Source of the DNA: Thermaceae bacterium
Lineage (GTDB): Bacteria > Deinococcota > Deinococci > Deinococcales > Marinithermaceae
NCBI GenBank assembly: GCA_026985615.1
Contig: JALSQD010000006.1
Span: 1-5,581, forward strand
DNA length: 5,581 nucleotides
Direction: 5' to 3'
The position numbers were made by a program, and so were the translations under genes. Shown here in pieces: positions 1 to 5,351 of the stretch (the stretch's first letter is position 1; each line of letters begins with the position of its first letter). The notes under the pieces were generated by a model. That model saw nothing but the letters and a program-made list of their open reading frames with translations. It searched no databases and was not told where the DNA came from.

Positions 1-1098
1 CATGGCCCGCACCCGGGTGCCCGAGAGGTGGATGCGGTCTTCGCCGTCGTGGGGGCAGGTCTTGCTGGTGGTCATCTGGCCGCAGGCGCGGCAGTAAAAG
101 GCGTGTTCGAACTTGAGGGGGGTGATACCAAGTTCTTCGGGGGCGAACTCGTCGAAGATCTTCTGCGCGTCGTAGGTGCCGTAATAATCGCCCACCCCCG
201 CGTGGTCGCGCCCCACGATGAAATGGGTGGCGCCGTAGTTCTTGCGGGCGATGGCGTGGAGAATCGCCTCCCGGGGGCCGGCATAGCGCATGGCGGCCGG
301 GAAGACCCCGAGCAGCACCCGGTCTTTCGGGTAATACTTCTCGAGGATCACTTCATAGGTGTGCACCCGCACCTCGGCGGGCACGTCGTCGGCCTTGGTG
401 GTGCCGACCAGGGGGTGGACGAAGAGCCCGTCCACCATCTCGAGGGCCACCTTCTGCAGGTACTCGTGGGCCCGGTGGATCGGGTTTCGGGTCTGGAAGG
501 CCACCACCGTCTTCCAGCCCCGGCGGGCGAACTCGGCCCGGGTCTCGGCCGGGGTCAGGCGGTAGGCGTGGAATTTCTCGTGGGGGATGGGCTTCAAAAG
601 CCAGACGGGACCGCCCAGGTAAACCGGGCCGCTGGCGAGGAGGGCAGCCACGCCGGGGTGACGCGGGTCTTCGGTGCGGTAGACCTTCCGCGCTTCCTCC
701 GCCTTATCCGGGCGGTAGATGCTGGCAACGCGCATCACCGCCAGCACCTGGCCCTGCCAGGCAAGCGCCACCTCGTCGTCGAGCGAAAGGCCTTCGGCGA
801 CTTCCTCATCCACCGGAAGGGTAATGGGGATGGTCCAGGGAAGGCCGCTGGCAAGCCGCATCTCCTCGACCACGCTGGCGTAGTCGGCTTCGTTCATGAA
901 ACCTTCAAGCGGCGAGTACACCCCGGTGGCGATGCACTCAAGATCCGCCAGATTCCGCTCGCCGAGCTCGATGCGCTTGAGTTTCCGGGCGCGCTCAGGC
1001 AGGGCTTCTCGCTCCGCCCCCTTGGCCACACGGTCCACCAGCTTTCCCCCGTGGGGGGGGATGAGCGCCGTATCTGCCTCCGCCACCAGTTCCGCCAC
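1..1098 (-). CDS. sat: ATP sulfurylase (sulfate adenylyltransferase), C-terminus cut off by window edge
   Basis: Catalyses ATP + sulfate to adenosine 5'-phosphosulfate (APS) + pyrophosphate in the cytoplasm, the first step of sulfate activation. I translated 366 codons from the GTG at 1098; the frame stays open to base 1. Visible signatures are LIPPHGGKL near residues 12-20, the ATP/sulfate-binding QTRNPIHRAHE (202-212, the QxRNP and HxxH-type motifs), the GRDHAGVG loop (296-303), a zinc-site-like cysteine cluster CxxC (336, 339) with C348 and H350, and SGTRVR (359-364). Family proteins of this single-domain type have about 350-400 residues, so only a short C-terminal tail should be missing. 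There is no sign of a fused APS kinase domain in the visible part. The GTG start is chosen because a GGAGG lies 9 bases upstream and the N-terminal PHGG motif follows closely. It begins 4 bases after the preceding stop, so it is probably cotranscribed and translationally coupled. Direction (assimilation, dissimilation or sulfation) cannot be told from this gene alone. Confidence 0.96.
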   Translation of the reverse strand, partial: MAELVAEADTALIPPHGGKLVDRVAKGAEREALPERARKLKRIELGERNLADLECIATGVYSPLEGFMNEADYASVVEEMRLASGLPWTIPITLPVDEEVAEGLSLDDEVALAWQGQVLAVMRVASIYRPDKAEEARKVYRTEDPRHPGVAALLASGPVYLGGPVWLLKPIPHEKFHAYRLTPAETRAEFARRGWKTVVAFQTRNPIHRAHEYLQKVALEMVDGLFVHPLVGTTKADDVPAEVRVHTYEVILEKYYPKDRVLLGVFPAAMRYAGPREAILHAIARKNYGATHFIVGRDHAGVGDYYGTYDAQKIFDEFAPEELGITPLKFEHAFYCRACGQMTTSKTCPHDGEDRIHLSGTRVRAM

Positions 1099-1102
1099 GC
1101 TC

Positions 1103-1504
1103 CTAACCCTCCTTGCTTCCCGAGCCTTCCAGCCCGGTCATCGGGCCATCGCTCAAAACCTTATTACACCCCTGCCCTTCAAGGAGGTGCATAAGACCAT
1201 CCCGGTCCCCTTCGAAGAGCTGGGTGTGGACCTGAAGCCCCCGTTCTTCCGCCCGCCGGGCGATGTCAGCCAGAACGTCCCCGGCCAGCGCCCGGTAACC
1301 GGCGAGCATCGAGGCTTCAAGCGCCCTGAGCGAGCCCGAGCCCAGCCAGCCCTTTTCGCCGAGCTCATCGATGGTCCGCTTCACCTCCCGGGGCGAGAAA
1401 AAGAACACCGCCAAAAGCGCCTCCCCCTCCCGCACCGCGGCGTCGAGCGCGCGCTCGAGCAGGCGCTCGTAGCTGTAGGGGTCGGTGATGAGCAAGCAGA
1501 TCAT
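1103..1504 (-). CDS. Small universal-stress-protein-like protein between transporter and sat
   Basis: A soluble protein of 133 residues with no signal peptide or membrane segment. The layout resembles a single UspA fold. It has a first hydrophobic strand ending in an acidic residue (CLLITDPYSYE, residues 3-13), then an amphipathic helix (LLERALDAAVREG), a second strand (LLAVFFFSP, 30-38) and a long variable middle. A helix (ALAGDVLADIARRAEERG) follows, then a strand and acidic turn (VHTQLFEGD, 92-100), a helix (DGLMHLLEGQ) and a last strand ending SDG (118-120). The usual ATP-binding GxxGx9G(S/T) tail is not clearly present, so it is either a non-ATP-binding USP or another small alpha/beta protein. 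The ATG at 1504 is supported by GGAGG 7 bases upstream. It lies 3 bases after the transporter stop and 4 before sat. USP-like proteins often sit beside transporters, so a regulatory role on the transporter or on sulfate activation is possible but not shown. Assignment to a family is by pattern only. Confidence 0.8.
   Translation of the reverse strand: MICLLITDPYSYERLLERALDAAVREGEALLAVFFFSPREVKRTIDELGEKGWLGSGSLRALEASMLAGYRALAGDVLADIARRAEERGLQVHTQLFEGDRDGLMHLLEGQGCNKVLSDGPMTGLEGSGSKEG
1107..1114 (-). promoter_or_regulatory. Ribosome-binding site for sat
   Basis: The minus strand reads AAGGAGGG here, with 9 bases between GGAGG and the GTG start at 1098. It sits in the last codons (Lys-Glu-Gly) of the preceding small gene, which fixes the GTG as the sat start and suggests that sat is translated by coupling. 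A second AGGAG abuts the GTG but is too close to be the main site. Confidence 0.75.
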
Positions 1505-1507
1505 CGG

Positions 1508-2923
1508 CTAGCCTCCAAAACCCACCCGCGGCCAGTAGAAAAAGGCCACCAATAGAAAGAACACGAAGCCCAATCCCTTGAGCACCAGCCCGTGGCGAAA
1601 GGCCTCCATGGGGCGAACATACCCGCTCCCCACCACGATGGCGATCGCCGGGGTGCTCACCGGGAGTAAAAACGCAAGCCCGGCGGGAACGGCAACCGCC
1701 AGGGTCGTGGCCTCCGGGCCCAGGCCGTAGGTGGCCGCCACCGCCAGCGCCACCGGCATCAACACCGCCACCGCCGCGGCGTTGCTCATGGCCTCGGTGA
1801 GAAAGAGCGCCAGGAAGACCACCCCGGCAAGGGCCAGGAACGGAGACCCCACCCCTTGAAAAATCGCTCCGGCGAGGAAGGCCGCGGCCCCGGTGGCCTT
1901 GAGAGCCGAGGCCAGGGCGATGGCGCTCCCGTACATGAGGAAGACGCCCCAGTTCACGTCTTCCTCAACCTCCTGCCAGTCGGCGACCCCGATCACGAAG
2001 GCGAGCACCACGCCGAAAAGCGCCACCGAGCCGAGCCCCCACGCCTCGCCCAGGAAGATCCAGAGGACGATGACGAAGAGCATCAGCCCCAGGGTCTTCT
2101 TCTCCCGCGATGAGAATGAGCCCATGGCCCGCACCCGGGCCTCGAGGTACTGCGCGAGCCCTAAAGCCTCACCCCTTTCGGGAAGGAGCCGCCAGAGCAA
2201 AAAAAGCGCGGCGAAAAGGAGCCCCGCCACCACCGGCAACGTGGCCAAAAGCCAGGGTAAAAACCCAATCCTGGCGCCGGTTGCGGCCTCAAGCACTCCC
2301 AGCGCCAAAGGCGCCCGGGCCCCACCTAGAAGCGTAGCCGTTCCCCCGATGATCGCCCCCCAGGCAAGGGCCAAAAAGAGCACCGTGCCCAGCCGCTCCC
2401 CCGGGCGCGCCCGCGCCGCCCGCAAAAGCTCCACCACCAGGGGAAACAACATCGCCACCACCGCGTGCTCGCTGACAAAGAAGGCCATGAGGGCCGGGGT
2501 GAAAAGGAGCGCGGCCACGAGCCGCCGCGGCTGCTCGCCAAAACGCCGTACCGCAAGGAGTGCAAGGCGGGTGCTGAGCCCCGATCGCATGACGGGACTC
2601 GCCAAAATCAAAGCGCCGAGAATAAAGAACACCGCGTCGCTGCCAAAATAGGCATAGACCTCCTTTGCGGGAAGGGCGCCGCTTTGGGGAAGGAGAAAGA
2701 GCACCAGCACCCCGGTCACCGCCAGAGGCAGGCTGTTGGTGCCCCACAAAAACCCGGCGGCGGCGAAGACCGCGAGCGCCCCCCGCGCTTCCGGTGAGAG
2801 TTCGGGGGCAGGCCAGCGCTTAACCAAGAGGAATAAAAGCCCGGCAGCCAAGTACCAAGCCCACCGGCGCGAAGGCTCCCTGGACCAGCGCCAGGCTTGC
2901 TTTAACCGCGCGCCCGCGCTCAC
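1508..2923 (-). CDS. DASS/SLC13-family (divalent anion:sodium symporter type) membrane transporter, divergent
   Basis: An integral inner-membrane protein of 471 residues, close to the usual family length, with about a dozen hydrophobic segments. The two-fold repeat of the DASS family is visible. Repeat 1 has a hairpin at SEHAVVAMLFPLVVELL (151-167) and a GGTATLLGG turn (193-201). Repeat 2 has a hairpin at SNAAAVAVLMPVALAVA (380-396) and the family-like STPAIAIVVGSGYVRP (423-438). The middle has a charged cytoplasmic stretch (about 248-276). A basic N-terminus (LKQAWRWSREPSRRW) precedes the first membrane segment. Family members import sulfate or di- and tricarboxylates with sodium; next to sat, sulfate or a related anion is the best guess. 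The canonical SNT motifs read SEH and SNA, and the TPPN-type motifs lack their Asn, so coupling ion and substrate are uncertain. The start is a GTG sharing GTGA with the manC stop. No clear Shine-Dalgarno is seen, so translation probably relies on coupling. Confidence 0.9.
   Translation of the reverse strand: MSAGARLKQAWRWSREPSRRWAWYLAAGLLFLLVKRWPAPELSPEARGALAVFAAAGFLWGTNSLPLAVTGVLVLFLLPQSGALPAKEVYAYFGSDAVFFILGALILASPVMRSGLSTRLALLAVRRFGEQPRRLVAALLFTPALMAFFVSEHAVVAMLFPLVVELLRAARARPGERLGTVLFLALAWGAIIGGTATLLGGARAPLALGVLEAATGARIGFLPWLLATLPVVAGLLFAALFLLWRLLPERGEALGLAQYLEARVRAMGSFSSREKKTLGLMLFVIVLWIFLGEAWGLGSVALFGVVLAFVIGVADWQEVEEDVNWGVFLMYGSAIALASALKATGAAAFLAGAIFQGVGSPFLALAGVVFLALFLTEAMSNAAAVAVLMPVALAVAATYGLGPEATTLAVAVPAGLAFLLPVSTPAIAIVVGSGYVRPMEAFRHGLVLKGLGFVFFLLVAFFYWPRVGFGG
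1512..1517 (-). promoter_or_regulatory. Ribosome-binding site for the small USP-like gene
   Basis: TGGAGG on the minus strand, with 7 bases between GGAGG and the ATG at 1504. It lies in the last sense codons of the transporter gene (Gly-Phe-Gly-Gly), so translation of the two genes is probably linked. Confidence 0.7.
2123..2139. repeat. 17-bp exact direct repeat of bases 1-17
   Basis: The 17 bases beginning catggcccgc occur identically at 1-17 and here. On the minus strand both copies are read in the same frame and encode Arg-Val-Arg-Ala-Met, once in sat (after SGT) and once in the transporter (residues 263-267). Whether the match continues left of base 1 cannot be seen. Shared codon preference on a GC-rich peptide is the likely cause. 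Confidence 0.5.
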
Positions 2924-3966
2924 AACAGCTGGCGGAAAGGCTCCCGCTTGAGCAGGGCCAAAAGCCGCTTGATCTCCTGCACTCGGTCCTTAGCCACCAC
3001 CAGGGTCACCTCGCCGTCCCGCACGATCACGACGTCCCGCACCCCCAAGGTAACGATGATCTCGTCCTTGGAAGTGGCGTAGATGATCGCGCCCTCGGTA
3101 TCCAACCCCACATGCCGCGCGAGCTCTACGTTCTTGCCGCCCTCACGTAGTAGCCTCTCCAGGGCCGTCCAGTCGCCTAGGTCGTCCCAGCCAAACCGCG
3201 CCGGTACCACGTAGGCCTTGTCGGTGCGCTCCATCACTGCGTAGTCGAAGCTGGTCTTTGGAAGCGTAGGGTAGGCAGCTAGGCCGTGTTCGCGCAAAGG
3301 GGCGAGGACCTCCGGGGCACGTAGATCGAGCTCGACCAGAAGAACGGACGGGCGTGAGATGAAGACCCCCGCGTTCCAGAAGAACTTCCCTAAAGCTAGA
3401 TAGCGCTCTGCAGTGTCGCGATCGGGCTTCTCCACGAATCTGCTTACCCGGTATACGCCGTCCGCCACCTCGGGTCCCTGCTCGATGTACCCGAATCCGG
3501 TGGCAGGGTAGCTAGGGGTGATGCCCAAGGTCACGATCGCATCTTCCCGGCGGGCAAAGGCAGCGGCCACCCCCAACGTCTGGTGGAAGGCGGGAGCATC
3601 CTCAACGTAATGGTCGGCAGGAAAGAGCCCCATCACCTGGTCCCCCCCAAACCGGCGGGCGACCTCTAGTGCTGCCCAGGCCACCGCTGGGGCCGTGTCC
3701 CGGGGCTCGGGCTCTACGATCAAGTTTTCCTCGGGCAGGTCGGGCAGGTGTGCCCGAATCAGGGGGACCAGTCGCTCGGAGGTGGAGACCAGCATGCGCT
3801 CCCAACCGGTGAGGGGCAAAAGGCGCTCGGCCGTGGCCTCTATCAGGCTCTTACCCCCGGGTAAGAGACGGAGGAACTGCTTAGGGCGGTCGCTCCGGGA
3901 AAGGGGCCAGAAGCGTTCCCCCCGGCCGCCGGCAAGGATGACCGCAATAAGGGGCTCGACCACCAT
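2920..3966 (-). CDS. manC: Mannose-1-phosphate guanylyltransferase (GDP-mannose pyrophosphorylase)
   Basis: Makes GDP-mannose from mannose-1-phosphate and GTP in the cytoplasm, the activated mannose donor for glycans and, in some thermophiles, mannosylglycerate. The 348 residues match the monofunctional bacterial enzyme. They lack the C-terminal isomerase domain found in the longer bifunctional ManC/AlgA proteins, which fits a separate manA upstream. The nucleotidyltransferase signature LAGGRGERFWPLSR runs from 11 to 24 with the PKQFL lysine after it. Then follow EPEPRDTAPA (85-94), the metal-binding FPADHY (115-120), FVEKP (177-181), FFWNAG (195-200), SFDYAVMER (239-247) and WDDLGDW (260-266). 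A C-terminal left-handed beta-helix-like segment (about 285-330) ends the protein. The ATG at 3966 is the first codon that fits the family N-terminus. No Shine-Dalgarno precedes it, but a TAGAAT hexamer lies 9 bases upstream, as for a leaderless or near-leaderless message. Its TGA overlaps the transporter GTG. Confidence 0.96.
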   Translation of the reverse strand: MVVEPLIAVILAGGRGERFWPLSRSDRPKQFLRLLPGGKSLIEATAERLLPLTGWERMLVSTSERLVPLIRAHLPDLPEENLIVEPEPRDTAPAVAWAALEVARRFGGDQVMGLFPADHYVEDAPAFHQTLGVAAAFARREDAIVTLGITPSYPATGFGYIEQGPEVADGVYRVSRFVEKPDRDTAERYLALGKFFWNAGVFISRPSVLLVELDLRAPEVLAPLREHGLAAYPTLPKTSFDYAVMERTDKAYVVPARFGWDDLGDWTALERLLREGGKNVELARHVGLDTEGAIIYATSKDEIIVTLGVRDVVIVRDGEVTLVVAKDRVQEIKRLLALLKREPFRQLL

Positions 3967-3975
3967 GGCTTGTTC

Positions 3976-3981
3976 ATTCTA
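3976..3981 (-). promoter_or_regulatory. Candidate -10 element of a near-leaderless manC promoter
   Basis: The minus strand reads TAGAAT (5 of 6 matches to TATAAT), ending 9 bases before the manC ATG. No ribosome-binding site lies between, so transcription could start within a few bases of the ATG. The expected -35 position carries no TTGACA-like sequence but falls on the palindrome at 3997-4009. Confidence 0.35.
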
Positions 3982-3996
3982 ATTCGCGCCGACCTC

Positions 3997-4009
3997 TTCA
4001 CCAGGTGAA
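3997..4009. promoter_or_regulatory. Perfect 13-bp palindrome upstream of manC, possible operator
   Basis: TTCACC-A-GGTGAA: six-base arms around one central base, 30 bases before the manC ATG and overlapping the -35 position of the TAGAAT hexamer. It sits in a stretch without a convincing coding frame. Its size and symmetry suit a dimeric repressor or activator. The sequence does not identify which regulator would bind. It could also form a small RNA hairpin, but the one-base loop argues for a protein site on DNA. Confidence 0.4.
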
Positions 4010-4077
4010 ATGCCCCCGTCGGTTCCACCCACGGCAATGCGCTTGCTTCGCGGGAAGCCAAGGGTGTTAGCCACAAC

Positions 4078-4105
4078 ACAATACAGCGCAGCAGTTTCGA
4101 GCCAA
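4078..4105 (-). promoter_or_regulatory. Weak alternative promoter upstream of manC
   Basis: On the minus strand TTGGCT (4105-4100) and TATTGT (4083-4078) are separated by 16 bases. They match three and four bases of the sigma-70 consensus hexamers. A start from here would give manC a leader of about 100 bases that includes the palindrome at 3997-4009. Matches of this quality also arise by chance. Confidence 0.2.
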
Positions 4106-4138
4106 CGCTCCACCCTGCCAAGGTGCCGCACAAACGGT

Positions 4139-4158
4139 AAAACACGGCGCTTTCGCCC
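4139..4158 (-). terminator. Weak hairpin plus T-run after manA
   Basis: About 20 bases after the manA stop the minus strand reads GGCG-AAAG-CGCC, a four-pair all-GC stem, followed by GTGTTTTA. The stem is short and the T-run has only four bases, so at best this is a partial terminator between manA and manC. Confidence 0.2.
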
Positions 4159-4176
4159 AATGGCTCTCAGTGACGC

Positions 4177-5040
4177 TTAAAGACTCGCGGCGAGCCAGGG
4201 GCCCTCGGACAAACGGGCCTCTTCACCTGCGGCCACCACCAGCCCAGGTTCCGCTCGTTTGGCGTGGACAAGGGTCAAAAAGCTCTCCTTTGGCGCCCGG
4301 GCTTCACCTTCCACGAGCGAGAGAGTGAAAAACGAGGTGAATAGGAACACACCGGACTCAAGCCGCGCCTTTTGCACTGGCGTAGGTTCTAAGCGGGCCA
4401 CGTCGAGCGCCTTCTCTAAGTGAAGTTCCCGACCACGCCCATAGTCAAAAAGGCGATAGGTGAGATCGGAGCGTTGCTGGACCTCGTAGAGAAAGATCCC
4501 AGGCCCTAAAGCGTGAATGATGCCAGCTGGGACGTAGACCACGTCACCCGGATCGACAGGAACGAAATTCAAAAGCTCCAGAATACTTCCATCCTCAGCC
4601 GCCGCCTTGAGTTCGGAACGGGAAACCGGGCGCTTGACACCGTAGATGATCCTGGCGCCCGGCTTGGCGTCAAGGATCACCCAGGCCTCGTTCTTGCCGT
4701 GAAAACCGGTGTGGGCCTCAATCGTGTGGGCGTAGGCGTCGTCGGGATGTACTTGCACCGAAAGCCACGCACTGGTATCCAGGAGTTTTACGAGAAGAGG
4801 GAGCTCCAGGCCGTAGCTTTGAAAGGCCTTTTCCCCCAAAAACCGTGGGCCCAAGTCCGGGAGCACCTCCCGAAGCCGACGGCCGGTGAAGAGTCCCTCC
4901 AACACCTCGTTTTCGTCGTAGACCATCCAGGCCTCGCCGATCGGCTCCGGGCCTCGCGCCCTAAAGCGCTCGGCCAGGCGCCGGCCACCCCAGACACGAG
5001 GCACAAGCCGAGGCTTGAGACGAAGCAAGTGGGTATTCAT
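4177..5040 (-). CDS. manA: Mannose-6-phosphate isomerase, class I (phosphomannose isomerase)
   Basis: Zinc enzyme that interconverts fructose-6-phosphate and mannose-6-phosphate, feeding the GDP-mannose route finished by ManC. From the ATG at 5040 the protein has 287 residues, on the short side even for the compact Bacillus-type class I enzymes (about 310-320), with a trimmed C-terminal cupin. Signatures are RVWGG (15-19), GEAWM (35-39), QVHPDD (96-101, zinc-binding Gln and His), KNEAW (116-120, zinc-binding Glu and catalytic Lys), PAGIIHALG (171-179, zinc-binding His) and QRSDLTYRLFDY (189-200). All expected metal ligands are present. The ATG fits the family N-terminus (a conserved P-x-x-x-x-RVWGG follows). 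A TTG at 5064 would add eight residues with no better ribosome site and is less likely. No Shine-Dalgarno precedes the ATG; a TAGGCT lies 7 bases upstream. It is separated from manC by 210 bases, so the two may be transcribed separately although they share a pathway. Confidence 0.95.
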   Translation of the reverse strand: MNTHLLRLKPRLVPRVWGGRRLAERFRARGPEPIGEAWMVYDENEVLEGLFTGRRLREVLPDLGPRFLGEKAFQSYGLELPLLVKLLDTSAWLSVQVHPDDAYAHTIEAHTGFHGKNEAWVILDAKPGARIIYGVKRPVSRSELKAAAEDGSILELLNFVPVDPGDVVYVPAGIIHALGPGIFLYEVQQRSDLTYRLFDYGRGRELHLEKALDVARLEPTPVQKARLESGVFLFTSFFTLSLVEGEARAPKESFLTLVHAKRAEPGLVVAAGEEARLSEGPWLAASL

Positions 5041-5047
5041 CAACCCA

Positions 5048-5053
5048 AGCCTA
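5048..5053 (-). promoter_or_regulatory. Candidate -10 element of a leaderless manA promoter
   Basis: The minus strand reads TAGGCT (fits TANNNT), ending 7 bases before the manA ATG. That spacing would place transcription start at or next to the start codon. No purine-rich ribosome site lies between. No good -35 hexamer is seen 16-19 bases further upstream, so support rests on position and pattern only. Confidence 0.28.
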
Positions 5054-5295
5054 TCGCGCGTCAAACGTCAGAGTTGGTAAACACCTCAACAGGGTTGCCC
5101 ACTCCTTCTAGTGGTAGACCTGCGTGAGAGTGAGAGTGAAAGGCTTAGCAAGCAGATGCCGCGCCCTGATTACACGGAAACCACGGACCAGAGACCCTAG
5201 AGCTAGGTACATCCGCCCGAAGCTGCAGGTGTTCCCGTCGTACCCATACGATCTTAAAGACTGGTTACCATCACTTTGACCTTGGACCACCGAAC

Positions 5296-5330
5296 AAAAA
5301 CAGGATTGCCACTGGTGGCTTGCAGTGCAA
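5296..5330 (-). terminator. Candidate rho-independent terminator after the partial upstream gene
   Basis: About 20 bases after the stop at 5352 the minus strand can fold TTGCACTG / CAGTG-G-CAA, eight pairs with one bulged G around an eight-base loop. Four bases on comes a run of five T. Position and orientation suit the end of the gene to the right. The stem is only moderately GC-rich. Confidence 0.4.
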
Positions 5331-5351
5331 CCTCTCAACAGAAGCTCGCCC

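Larger units (their letters stand above)
5041..5351. other. Gap of about 310 bases without a supported gene, rich in short inverted repeats
   Basis: This stretch is visibly lower in GC than the genes around it, and no frame on either strand has the GC-rich third positions seen in real genes here. It holds several small inverted repeats: CCTAG-AG-CTAGG (5196-5207), TCGTA-CCCA-TACGA (5238-5251), GGT-T-ACC (5263-5269) and a larger hairpin at 5306-5330. It also holds a three-unit tandem hexamer, GTGAGA-GTGAGA-GTGAAA (5124-5141). It presumably contains the terminator of the upstream gene and the manA promoter. A small RNA or a decayed gene cannot be excluded. I see no tRNA, and no terminal inverted repeats of a mobile element. 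Confidence 0.55.

Noticed and set aside
28..1194. Plus-strand open frame of 388 codons
   Set aside because: It lies antisense to sat, whose minus-strand translation carries the QTRNPIHRAHE, GRDHAG and SGTRVR motifs. The plus-strand product is Gly/His-rich without any recognisable family, as expected for the shadow of a GC-rich gene.
896..1555. Plus-strand open frame of 219 codons
   Set aside because: It crosses antisense over sat, the small protein and the transporter end without a ribosome site of its own. The gene joints on the minus strand explain the sequence better.
1893..2651. Plus-strand open frame of 252 codons
   Set aside because: Antisense to the transporter. The product is extremely rich in Ser, Arg, Ala and Pro and has no domain pattern.
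3843..4160. Minus-strand frame running through the manA-manC gap into manC
   Set aside because: Its second half is manC in another frame, and the part in the gap lacks a ribosome site and coding-type third positions. A decayed gene is possible but unsupported.
5041..5064. TTG start giving manA eight extra residues
   Set aside because: No ribosome site precedes the TTG, the ATG at 5040 gives the usual family N-terminus, and a -10-like hexamer would then lie inside the coding sequence.
5070..5100. GTTTACC on the minus strand, reminiscent of the small SRP RNA loop
   Set aside because: The rest of the SRP RNA core, including GGAAGGAAGCA and the long flanking stem, is absent.
4513..5127. Plus-strand open frame of 204 codons over manA
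   Set aside because: Antisense to a complete manA with all metal-binding motifs. No family resemblance.
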